DNA of 64,000 bases, taken from NCBI GenBank assembly GCA_021234155.1, contig JAJEKV010000001.1:18493382-18557381 (forward strand), written 5' to 3'. The notes below the pieces were generated by a model that did not search any database, had not been told where the DNA came from, and saw nothing but the letters and a program-made list of their open reading frames with translations. Position 1 is the stretch's first letter. Every line of letters starts with the position of its first letter. Both the position numbers and the translations under genes were made by a program. Origin of the DNA: Isoetes taiwanensis. Its lineage: Eukaryota; Streptophyta; Lycopodiopsida; Isoetales; Isoetaceae. Shown piece by piece: positions 1 through 11,600 of this stretch.

Positions 1-2725
1 ATACGTTCTGATGCAAAAATCCCTGTCAGTTAAGGATAAAGAATTTCTTAGGTTGGAATATCTTTAAGCCCGCTGGAGCTATGATCCTGTGCAAAGGACT
101 CCATGGTAGTAAAGTACACTGCTTTAAGGGGATCATCAGATATTGGCTCAAAGATATTGGGAAGTTACATTTCAGAGCGCATATAACTAAGGTGAAGTAA
201 CAGCGTAGCGCAACAAAACTAGAACTCAACAACATAGCACCTTAAGAAAAGACATACCGAACAACACAAGTTACAAGTGCATGTTGAAATGTAAATCATA
301 AAAGAACGCATTAAACACGCATCATAGAAGACTGCATGACCTCTGCCAGAAAACGTCTAAAACACGATCGCCTCAATAACAACATGAACAATGTTGTAAT
401 CCCAAAAACCTTATTAGATTATATACGTACAGAAAGCAAAAAATGAAGAATGATCGAGTTAGCAAGGCAAATTATATGGAAATATAGAAAGGTAATAAAC
501 GGGCAATATAGTAGATGAAGCTCCCCATAACTTAAAAATCAAGGAAAGAATATACAATATGAGAATACTACATGAATTCTAAAACAACTAGGTGAATATG
601 CTTCAAAGGATAAATGCTCTCAAATGCAAAAACATGGCAATTTGCAAAAACATGGCATAGAGAAGAATGTCAAAGGTTGAACGAGTATTGGAAGGTTAGG
701 GAGGATGAAGAAGCAATATACACCACATCAGAGAGAAAGAGGGGGGGACCGGATGACAAGTGATGCTGGGCCGTTGCGGCAGACGGAAGAGGAAGATCGT
801 CAGCGACTATGGTGACTACGTGCACGAACAACATCATGTTGGCCCTTGGATTGTTGCTAGCAGAGTGAGGGATGAGGTTAAGGTAGAGGTCGCAGACACG
901 GGAGCACAAAGTTAAGAAGGGGGTTAAGGACCCATGAATATAAGCTCGAAGACAATAAATATGGCGAAAGACATGGCTATGTTGAGTAGTAAAAGTTAGA
1001 GGTTGCAGACATATTAACGCAAAGTCAAGAGAAAGGTCAAGAAGAAAAATGAGATGGACATTAAGGCCAAGGAACGAGGTTCATAAGGTCTGTGAAATGG
1101 TTTGGAACAAGAATAGGAGAGCAAAGGTGAATATTAAGATAGCTAAGGTCCAGGTGAGGCTAGCATAGCAGAAATGGGTGGTGATGAAACAAATTGAAGA
1201 CATCAAAACCAGATCAAGCTTGGACAGCAAAGCGAAATAGATATGACAAGGAACGTGAATGGTTCATCAAAGTGGAGGTCTCAAAAGGAAAACACATATA
1301 ATACGTTCATAAGGTATAGTACGCAATTGCCAAATACCCCAGCAACGAAATCTAGATTGAACAATGAAAACCCAGCGATATATTATCAGTAAAGCAAGTC
1401 CACCAATGCTTGAAACGCAACTGTCACAAACAAGCCAATGTTATGGGGTCCTACTGGCAAGCCCAAACGAGAATGTTTTCAATATAAACCTACATAACAA
1501 ATAGTCAATGTAGTGTTGATCGAGATATACTTCATATCCAAATAAAACTAAATATAAAATGCAAAATTATCAAATGCAGAATTAAAATGCAAAACTCCAG
1601 GGGGATGATCCCATAAGCATATGGCAACTAGAAAATATGTGAAAGTCCTCTAACAAATCTATCCATGATATCATATGATCAACATAAACAATGATATGGA
1701 GTTTAAAGAAAATAACCATTGTGTAGGAGATTAAAGATATCCTCAACGTTCGGTGTGCATCGTAGAACACGTTGCCATCCAGTGAATGTTGCCATCCAGG
1801 GATAATATTGGAACATGAGGTCGAAAAAAGGAAAAGACATGCACCAATTTACAAGGCCATTAATGCAAAATAGGTCATATTGCTATAAGGTGAAGTGACT
1901 TGAATAGCAAGAGCACCAATGCAAAAATAGGTCATATCCCTCTATGGTGAAGTAACTTAAATTTGCAGAAACGATAACTTAGCAACATAGCATCCAAAGA
2001 GAAAATACGTCTATCAACACAATTGCCAAGCACATGCTGGAAGTAGAAAAGGCGCATCAAATACGCATCAGAAATAACAAACCATAGGACCATTGCAATG
2101 AAAAGTGTTAAGACGAGAATGCCTAGAGAATACAATGAACTAGACCCTAATCCCAAAGATCCATTGAATTATATGCTGACAAATGCAGAAAACAAAGAAT
2201 GGTAAGGCGATACAAAATAAAGATGCCTGTTAAAATTAAAATACCGCAAGGACTTCAATATAACAAACTCCGTGCATTGATGGCTTGGGTTGAGAAACGT
2301 AGAAGGTTAGATAAACAAACGAAGTGAGAGAGGCCCGAAAGAAATGTTCCATAGAAGAGAAGGGTGGGAGTAATAAATGGACGTGAAGCATGCTATATCC
2401 AGCATATAACCAAATGCAAAACTCCACGAATAATGGTCGAAAGAACTATGCTAGGCCCTAACTAAAGCTCAGATAAATCCCCTTGAACAATAGCCCAGAA
2501 AAAATGTCAATTAAGGAAATGAATATGGTTAATGATGGATGTATAGCATGTTGATAAATTAAGATAGAAATGAGGAAATGTTAGTGATGCATAGAGATAA
2601 AGGTGAGTGTTTGGCAATGCATTTGAAAACAATATGAAAATGTTAAGTAACCAAAAAACAACAGTTGGAGAAGCACTTTCGAACAAGTTAAAGGTTAGTG
2701 AGGGGTGGAGTCTAGAAGGGACTAA
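1..2725. other. Gene-free repetitive DNA with a diverged direct duplication
   Basis: I see no open frame with recognisable protein character. Two stretches, about 195-475 and about 1940-2215, resemble each other in the same order (for example AACAACATAGCACC at 229 and TAGCAACATAGCATCC at 1978, then CAAGTGCATGTTGAAA against CAAGCACATGCTGGAA). They look like two old copies of one dispersed repeat, class unknown. The remainder holds nothing I can name. Confidence 0.4.
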
Positions 2726-3113
2726 GGGCTCATTCCCATTCCGAACTCATTTTCCTAACTCAACCACGTCAGCAAATTAAGGGCGGCAAATTTTTTTCGA
2801 CCGCCTACTATTCTCATTGAACTTAAATTTAATTTTGCCACATCAGCAAAGGGAAGGCGGAAAGAAACGGTCTGGGTTCGCAAAACGACAAAACGGGTTC
2901 GCAAAACGACAATCGTTGCTACACAAAACGATAAACCGGGTTCGCAAATGGGGAACTCAGAAGTCTTCGATCACTTCTGGAAAAAGGGAAGGTAACCCGG
3001 CCACGTCAACCAAGTTCAGAAAAAAAAAAAAAGCAATAGGAACGTAAATTGAAGAACCGGGTTCGCCACATGGCAAAGGTGCCTTGAATTTTTGGGCTAA
3101 TGGGGATGGGGCC
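2726..3113. mobile_element. Tourist-like (PIF/Harbinger) MITE candidate, 388 bp
   Basis: The left end reads GGGCTCATTCCCATT and the reverse complement of the right end reads GGCCCCATCCCCATT. TAA lies directly outside both ends (2723-2725 and 3114-3116), the 3-bp duplication expected for this superfamily. Inside are short direct repeats of GGGTTCGCAAAACGAC (about 2874-2960). There is no coding capacity. The termini match imperfectly, so this is a candidate only. Confidence 0.4.
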
Positions 3114-3116
3114 TAA

Positions 3117-6100
3117 ATACAAAACAAACCTGCTGCACATAGAATCGTATGAGCTAGGGCCCAAGGCCAAGCAAAAAACAGCAATAACGTTATAGGGCAC
3201 CTCGCCACAGAGTCAAAGAACAAGCAGACAACGATATATGGAAGTTTTCCACAGAGAGGCTGGTGTCTGCTGCAGCTTTCGGCTATGCAATCCGGCACCC
3301 AGTAGCTGGACCTGCTCAAAGCCAGCAACTGAAAGGTCTGTGCACGAAGCACCTTTCGCCCAAATGTCACCTTGACTCTTTTCAGATTGGTAAGATCCCA
3401 AAATCGACCCATCCCCTTTCCTGCTTAGCCTATTTGAGGGGTTGCTATTGGATTGGGGAGGTCTATCTTGTCAAAATAGGGATTTAGTTGAAGCCCGTGG
3501 CAACCACAAACCAAGAAAATGTCCCTTAGAAATGCATTGCAGACCGAACAACTTGCAGAGGACGAACGAAAAATTGGTTTCAGTTGGATCCGACTCCGCA
3601 TAAATCTGCCGAACCTAGATGCTTGGGCGCGACATGGTATGCTGGTATTGGCTGGGCCGAAAAGACAGAGAGGATCTGCAGGTTAACCCATCGCAAAGGC
3701 AGCAAATTTCGGCTGGATCTGAAGCCAGCTTGCTAAAACGGCTGAAACTAGGCTGGAGCTTGCATGTAGGTGCTCGGATGTAGGTAAATCGGCCTCTCGG
3801 CGTGCTCTAGATGCTAAAGTCGGACAGAAATTCTCCTGTAAAAAGAAATGAAGAAATGCCCCTTTTGCGTAAGGGCAAAACGAGCACAGATCGGAGAACT
3901 GGACATGACAAAAGGAAAGGTCAGAAAAGCAAGCGATGGTATCGAAATCAGGAGCACAGATCCAATTCGTGCAGAGGCAATGAGGTTGGGATTGGCTGCA
4001 TGGATTGATTAGGCCGGAATTGGTCTTGAGCATGAATCACAGAGTAAAATCGGCCTGGTAACTCCAAATTTGCTGGAGTTGCAGAAGTACAGCCAGATCG
4101 TGTGCTGCTGGAGATCAAATCGATACTCGAAAAGTACTGTGGTATCAGACGAACTTTGGGTGCTGTTGCTGTTCTTGATTCATAGCCGCTCATTTCTTGA
4201 GCTCCTCATTCAGCTCAGAATTTGCATGCATCCGCATCTGAAAAAAGCTAGCCTGTTTACATTGCATTCTAGATATTTAATGTGTTGATGCGATTGGAAT
4301 TGGTTCTTTAGCTTGGATTTGTCCTCGATTGCTCTAGGTTGGTATATGTCACTTAGCAATATAGCAGATCAAGCAACAGAGCCGAAAAATGGACTAGGCA
4401 TGCAAAGAAGTCGGAAGGAAGGCGGCAACAACCTCCACGAAGCTGCATCCTGATCCTGTAGGAATCAAAACTCCCATGCATGCATCCGCAAGAGAGAAAT
4501 TGTGAAGAGATATGCACATGATCATGATTATGCTTCTAGATGGATTCACCGTGCACACAGAAAGGATGCATCCCATTGCACAGAAAAAAAGAAACAATAG
4601 AAAGATATGGAAAAATATATATGATCTGCACAAGCTAGTAACAATTTTAGCATCCCTTGTGAGAGTGTATCCATTCAATTTGGGGATTCACCATGCACAA
4701 CCCAAAAACATCAAATTAAAATGAAAATAAGAAACCGGAATGAATTGATCATTGCTTCCTAGTGGATTCACCATAGTCCACCATGTGCATAACTGGAAAT
4801 CCTCCGATTGAACATAAAATAGACCTAAAAAGGTAAAGATCCAAAAGGAAGTGATACCTGCCATACCATGACGAGGGTAAGGAAAGTGTTTGAGGGAGAA
4901 AAAGTCATGGAAGGGAAGCGAGACAGAGAAGTAAAGCAATGAGAATGGAAGAAGTGCTGCTGTGAGAAGACGCCGATAACCGGTCCTGAATGGAAAAGAG
5001 CCTTATATAATGGCTCGTCCCTGCCCAGAATGACGATCTGATGGCTCGGATCGATGCGATCACTGCTAAAATTTGGCCTTCAATTTAAGATGTGTTCTCT
5101 TGTTTTTATGCATTGGAAATGCAACTTCATGCAATTTGCCTACTTTATTGGCTATACAAATGTCAACATTATTCCGTTTACCTCTAATTGTTCAACATTG
5201 CTTTTTATTTCCTTAAATGCTCGATTACACATAAGTTTGCCCTCGAAGCTTCTTTGCATGTATTTTGATTTTGTAAACAAGTTTCTAAATAAGCTTTTCA
5301 TATATCCTGCAGACTATCTAAAGCTTCCCGCTATATATTCATCTAACATCTTACAACATGCTTTGTACAAAATAATTAACAGTATCATGTAACTATGTGC
5401 TTAGAATAGAATAGAATAGATTTTTTAGCGTCCACGGAGACCGATTGGCCTATGGACCCAAACAAAAAGAGAGCAACAAGCGTATTACTGACATGATTAA
5501 AAAACCCCCCCCTCGAAGGGTTTTCGAGGGAAAAACCTTAGCAGTAATAAGTATGCTGGCACGCTGTACGACTGTGTTTTAGAGAAAACACATTACAGAT
5601 GAGCCTCAACACAACTAATAAAATATTTTGGCAAAAGGATTCGGATAAGCCAAGATAGTCTCTTGTATACTTGACAATGATATGCAAATGATTAACATTG
5701 CATTGCACCCTCATACTTCCCCTTCAACACAACCTCCAATTATCATCCATGTTATTAGTCTAAATGTACCTTCTTTTCGTGCAATTTTAGATGAATTAAT
5801 TCATAATCTCTGGCAACATTCCATTGTTGCAAAGAATCAAATTTGAAGCTACATGTGGTTAGAAATGTGAATTACAAATAATTATTTCCAAAGCCTAAAC
5901 AATGAGAACCTTGTCAAAGCCTACTGGTGTGCCTTTTGCTAGGTTTTTTTTTTTCTTTCTAAAGATAACGCGTTACACACTAACTTAGGGGATAAGGCGT
6001 TACTTGGTTCGGGAAATTCCCCGGAATAAGAGCAAGCTACCGTACAAAATGAAAAAAAGTCTTGTTACCAAAAAGTTTGTCGGATCCACTCCCGACAAAA

Positions 6101-6640
6101 AAATGTCTCTTTAGGAAAAAAGATTTTTAATCGGAATTCCCACGAGACACCAATTTCGCTTTTAGGTTTTGCTTAGGATTTTTTAGGGCTTATTTTTGGT
6201 TCATACTCACAGAGGACGGCGCTAACAGGGCGACCAGCTGCTGCTCCTCCGTCCAGGATTAACTCATTAGCTCTGCTTCTCCTTCTGTTTTCCAATTTTT
6301 CCATCATGGCATGCAGCTTGCAGGTGCAGCAGGAGAAGGGAGGAGGAAGGAAGGATCGTTTAAAGGATAGCTGGCAGCTGGCTGGAGGCAATGGCATTCT
6401 CAAAATCTAGAAAGCAACACTGCATGCTGGATAGATAATGGATGTATTATCTCTTTCATTTCGTTTTTTCTTCCTACGACCAGCAGGTGACCTTTGAAGG
6501 CTGGAATATGTATGCAATGTGGTCTACCACTGGCATCGGTTTCTAGAATTTGCGCTGCTGCTAAAGTGGAGGCTAGGCCTATTTTTACCCTCTTATGCCC
6601 AGATAGATTCGATGCAATGGCTTCCAGCATTACAGAAGGT
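3117..6640. other. Intergenic DNA without recognisable genes
   Basis: Short frames on both strands show no domain and no codon-use bias. Noted details are a GAATA microsatellite (about 5403-5420), also found near 29810; a hairpin CCTCGAA-GGGTT-TTCGAGG near 5512-5530; and TATATAA with G+C-rich flanks near 5006. None of these supports a gene call. Confidence 0.4.
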
Positions 6641-6701
6641 GCTTGTGATTTTGTTATATCTTATATTGGTGTAACCTGTTTACTAATGTTTACTAATGCA
6701 G

Positions 6702-8122
6702 TGACAGGGACAGATTGATTTTGCAAGGGAAATCTCAAGTTCTAATATGAGCTTAGCAACTCATGTTCTTCTAGAAATCAGGGTAGCCCTTAAGGACGAA
6801 AGTTCACCAAAAGGCTATTTCTTACGGGTATCGAGAAATTTTGATGCTATGGTTTAGTAGGGCCTGTTATAGATGAAAAAAATAAAATTAGCCAACTTTT
6901 CTACAAACAAATCTGACTCCACTTGAAAATTTGCCACACCTACTAAGCGTCATAACTATGGATTCGCCCCGGGGGATGCACTTATACATAAGGGGTATAT
7001 GGCATCTGCGTTCGGAGGGTAGCAAAAAACCCCCCTTGTATACGCAATTTCAAAAGGCAATTTGACCCCTCTGTGTATAGATATTGCTCCAAATCAGTGC
7101 ATAAAAACACCCCTAACCCCTAAGTATACGTACGCAAATGGTCCAAAAAACACCCCTACGTTGAACTCTCATGGGTTATACGCTGATCAAAGGTGAATCC
7201 CCCGGGGGATTCGCCTTATTCTCTACCCTCCTCCTCGAAGATTTCTTAAAAAAAACTATTCTATACTATTCTATTCTTCATAACCTAATCTATTCTCCAT
7301 ATCCATCTAGGTACATATGATAATTTTAAAAGTTATTTTTGTAGCTATTGTGTTTCAAATACTTTTGACGATGCACTGGTGGAGAGCATTTTTTTACAGA
7401 CCTCCCTTTCAATAGATTTGTTTTATCTACAAGGATAATAAGCCATGTTCTCATTTGCAAAGGTTAAGTTGTGGTATTGCATCATGCAACTATAGTTGTA
7501 ATGTGTTTGTGTCCTTGATTAAATATAGATGCCGGTGAATAAAATTTCACCACAGAAATTGCACTTGGAAAATAAAGACACTTAAATCTTGGCAAAATAA
7601 TATTGGCCATGATTCGCCTAGATTTCTATAAAAAACATTCATGTCTAGAAAACATTCGCCAGTAGAACTAATCTTGCAACTCTAGTATTCGCCCGACCTT
7701 CTAAATTATGCTTAGACAAATTTGGCCTTAAGGACAACCCTGCTAGGAATGCCCCGTTTTGGACCCTCTGCAAAAGCTCGACCAGAAATGTTTATTGGTT
7801 TTTCTTTTATTTGTTTGTTTCTATGTTCTGCTACATTTTATTTCAAGGTGTACTCATGTTTATTGCAGGTGACAGGAGCAGCGATTTTGCAGAGGCAATC
7901 TCAAGTTCTAACAGGAGGAGGTCAGCAACTCATGTTCTTATTGGTCATGCCATTGCTTAATGCCTTATTCTGCTCTGGACCCTCTTTAAAAGCTGGACCA
8001 GAAATGTTATTAGTATTTCTAACATTGTTTTTTCTCTAATTTTATATTAGTGTATCCATGTTTACTGCAGATGATAGAAAAATCGATTTTGCAAGGGAAA
8101 TCTCAAGAATTGCTAGGAGAAG
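6702..8122 (+). repeat. Tandem copies of a 52-nt exon-like unit (host DNA)
   Basis: Two 52-nt blocks, 7869-7920 and 8071-8122, share the core ATTTTGCA(A/G)(A/G)GG(A/C)AATCTCAAG. Each is preceded by CAG and followed by GTCAGC or GTGAGC, as an internal exon would be. A third, decayed copy lies at about 6702-6751 and a fourth, shortened one at 25875-25912 beyond the Harbinger element. Flanking sequence is shared too (GGACCCTCT...AAAGCT at 7761 and 7977), so about 0.2 kb of DNA was tandemly duplicated. The blocks probably descend from an exon of an unidentified host gene into which the Harbinger element later inserted. No protein can be named. Confidence 0.5.
6968..7206. mobile_element. 239-bp MITE with 8-bp target duplication, hAT-like size class
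   Basis: The element starts CCCGGGGGATGCAC and ends GTGAATCCCCCGGG, an inverted repeat with one mismatch in 14. GGATTCGC is present on both sides (6960-6967 and 7207-7214), a perfect 8-bp duplication. Internally it has GTATAC/TATACG words near each end and no coding frame. The termini and subterminal words match those of the 4.3-kb gene-carrying element at 20066-24344, so the two are one family. An 8-bp duplication fits hAT, but CCCGGGGG is not a usual hAT terminus, so the superfamily is left open. Confidence 0.8.
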
Positions 8123-8314
8123 GTGAGCAACTCATGCTAGTTTAGTCATGCCATTTGGCTTAAAATAATAAATGCCGTGATGGGCATATGCCATATGGTA
8201 TAAGTTTTGGGTTGGCTAGGAAATTTATGATTGCTAAGATTGAATATTATTAGACCTAGTCTGTACATATAAAACTCCAAAATGACGGTTGTACCCATAA
8301 AGTTATGGGCATTA

Positions 8315-8366
8315 GGGTACCTTCGCACTCGCCGTTAAATTAGGATTCCGTTAATTTTTTAACTGC
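8315..8366. repeat. Left terminal inverted repeat of the Harbinger element
   Basis: The first 24 bases match the right end perfectly, and the remainder is alignable with a few mismatches and a 2-bp length difference. Beyond it lie TTCACACC motifs (near 8376 and 8466), related to the GTGCGAA motifs at the right end and plausible transposase-binding sites. Confidence 0.9.
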
Positions 8367-8538
8367 ATTTGCCTTCACACCAGCAGTTAGGTTAGTTTTC
8401 TATTAGCTTTGTCATTTAACATTCTGTTAATTTTTTTAACCTAAAAGGGTTAATTTAAATTGGGTTCACACCACTCTAAGTTAAGTTAGTAAATTAAACT
8501 CAAACATAACCCAAAATCAAAATTACATTGAAAATTAA

Positions 8539-8558
8539 AGTGACCTTGAAAGGTCACT
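8539..8558. promoter_or_regulatory. Perfect 9-bp palindrome upstream of the Myb-like gene
   Basis: AGTGACCTT and AAGGTCACT flank a GA spacer, about 50 bp before the ATG at 8607. Its place between the left terminus and the first exon suggests a protein-binding site or promoter element of the transposon. This is inference from symmetry and position alone. Confidence 0.3.
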
Positions 8559-8606
8559 ATAACTTTTTTAACGGACGGAGGAACGGAGCTGCTGTCGGAG
8601 CTGGAA

Positions 8607-11600
8607 ATGGCGGACGGGAGATCTCGAGCTCGAACTGGAGCTCCCATCAGAGCCCAAGGTCGTGTGGGCATAGGTCGTGGTATGGGCATAGGTCGTGGTC
8701 GAACAATACCTGCAGGTGGTCGCAGTAGCAGTAGGTCTGCTTCTTCCCAAGCTACATCAGAACAACAAGATGATGATGAGGATCCCTTGGAGCAGGTCTG
8801 CTTGTTTTTTTTTTTTTTTGCTTGGATCCCTTGGTGCTGGGTTTTTGTTGGTATGCTTTCTGTGAAGCAGCAGAACAAGCACGACTAGTATTGCTAGAAG
8901 AACAGGCAAAGCTGCTGCTACTGATTCACTTATTAGTTGGGATGAATATGGACGAAACTCAGCCTGGACGTGGTTAAGAATCCGGCCTCCTTTATCAGCA
9001 ACAAGCTTATTTAATTTTTGTAGAGTATCTCACTGGTCTGTCATCATAAGATGGGGTAAAATACTTCATCTTTTTAGCAACTGGAATGTTGGAAAAATGC
9101 CTGGCTGCTGCCATCAGGTCTGAACATGATGATTCTCTGATACCATGGTTAATCACCTGATAAAACAAAATAATTCACTAGGCTGAATGAGAATTCAAAC
9201 TCACCATTCTGGATGTGTATAAGTAGCCTGGACTGCATCATTCGGACTCCAATCCTTGCCAGAACCCCAGAACAAATTATGGCCCTCCAGAATGCACCAG
9301 CCTGCCATTTATGCAGTTGTTAACCTGCATTTTTGCATAAGTGAGAGCATAATTGTACAGGGTTTTGCTCCATTTCATTGCAGGAAGACCCAACTGTGCC
9401 CTTGCTGAATTGTGAGATCTCAAAAAATCAGCTTTGTCAGAAGCCAACGCATGCCCAATAAACAAGCACAGAACAAAAAATGCTGCAAAGAATTTTGCCG
9501 TTCCTGAAATCACAAGATATGCAAATGCATGCAAGTTAAGATATGAGAAATGTCATGTGATTCTTATAAACTAGTAATAGTGCCCAGCGTTGCTCGGCAT
9601 AATTTGGGAGCCTATGTGGACGGAAACCTATTCAGCCTAGACTTCTTTTCATAAATCATATAATAGAAACCAAGCCTAGTGTTGGTGAGCTATAAAAGGT
9701 TTTTGTGCATTTAATATCCTTTCCCTTTCCTTTGGTTTTTTCTCTATCCCGTGTTTCTTCTTTTTCCTCATTATCCTACACAGTTTCCTTTTTCCTTTTT
9801 TCTTATTTTTCTCACATGTTATCTTTTTCCCTTCTCCCCTTTTTCTTTTTTTTAGCCCCCTTCTCCCTTCCCTTTTCCTCCCCTTCCCTTTCCCCTTCTC
9901 CTTTTTCCCTTTCTATTCTATTATATTCTATTCTATTCTTTCCCTTCCCATTTCCCTTTTTCTAATAGGCTTTTTCTCTTCCCTTTTCACCTTTTTCCCG
10001 CCCTTCCCATTTTTCCCTTTCTTTTTCCCCTTTCTTTTTATTTTCTCTTACCCTTTTTCCACGCCCCTTTTTCTTCTCTTTTCCTCACCTTTTTGTGTGG
10101 CCCGTTTCTTCCTTTCCCCACCATCTTCCTCTTTATCTGTGCTCTTTTTCCCATCTCTTTTCCCATTTTCCTCTCCCCTTTCCCTCATGCCTTTTTTTCC
10201 CTTCCCTTCCCCCCTTTCTGCTTCCTTTTTCTTTTTTGCTTTCTCTTCTTTCCTTTTTCATCCCTTCCCCCACCCTTTCGCTTTTTTCTCGTGCCCTTTT
10301 TTCCCTTTCCCTTTTCTCATTCCCTTTTCATTTTAAGCTTTCCCTTTCCCCTTTTCATTTATGCCTCTTTCCATTCGGACTTCTTCATCTATTTTATATG
10401 CCCTTTTTCTTTTTTTTTTTCCATCATCTTCTGCCTTTTTCCTCTTCCACTTTCCCCTTTTCTCTTTTTTTTTTTTTTTTTTTTCCTTTCCATGCTCTTT
10501 TTCCCTTTCCTCTTCCCTTTTTTCTCATGCCCTTTTCCCTTCCTCTCTTCCTTTTTTTTCATTCCTTGCTCTCCATCATATAATGTTCCCCTTTTCCTCC
10601 TTTTCCCACCATTTCCCTCTTTCCATTTTCTCGGTGCCTTTTTATCTTCCATTTCCCCCTCTTTTTTTCTTTTCCCCCTTCCCTGTCCCTTTTCTAATGC
10701 CATTTTCCCCTTTTCTTCTCCTCTTTCCTCACCTTTTCTCTCTAATCTTTTCCCTTCCTTTTTTCGATGCCCTATTTTCGCTTCTCGTTCCTCTTTTTTC
10801 CCTTTCCCTCTTCCCCGTTTTTGCATCCAAGTCGTATTTAATTAAAGTGGGACAAATCTTGAATTTTGGGACTCGGACTGAAAATGGGACTCATACTCTT
10901 TTTTTTTTTGAATTGAATGCTTGAATAGAATTTTTTCTTAATAAGACAACAATAACATTTACAAGGAACAATTCGAGAAAAGAAGGGGAGCAGATGGAGA
11001 AAGAATGAGGGGAGATGGAACGGAGGGAGGGAGGCAAAGGAGCAGGGGAGAAGGAGGGAGGGGGAGGAGAGGGAGGGAGGGGAGACAGGCACAAGAGAGA
11101 GGAGAGGGATTTAGGGAAAGGGGCAACGAGGCAAAAATGAAGGGGAGGGGTTTAGGGAAAGGGGCAAAGGGGCAAAAGAAGGGAGGGAGGGAGGGAGGGA
11201 GAAGATGGGGGAGAGGATAGGGGCAAGGAGATTTTGGAGGGGGGAGGATCTTCCCTTCAATAAATAAATAAAAAAAACTAATTAAAAAAAATTAAATCTC
11301 ATATTAAAATAAAAATTAAATATTACATTAAAAAAAATATTACTAAATTAAATACTACAATCTCAGCCTTCTCGACTCACTAGTCGAGAAGGAATTTTCT
11401 CATGCTCGTGCAAGCAATTGTGCGTCTCTCTTCTCCTGCAGCGCACCTATTTGCTGTTCTGGCAATCCCATTCTTCTTTTTTGAATGGATTCACATAATG
11501 AACCTGGGCTTACCTCCTGCTTAAATCGGCTTACCACAGATTGCATAAATTTGTGGCTAAACATAGTTCGATCTAATTCTGGATGAACTGGAACCACCCA

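Noticed and set aside
10389-10826. Lys/Glu/Gly-rich minus-strand frame resembling a charged nuclear protein
   Set aside because: It is the complement of the pyrimidine tract, with no sequence complexity.
10093-10845. A 250-codon plus-strand open frame
   Set aside because: It encodes almost only Phe, Pro, Ser and Leu because the DNA is pure pyrimidine; all three plus frames stay open together.
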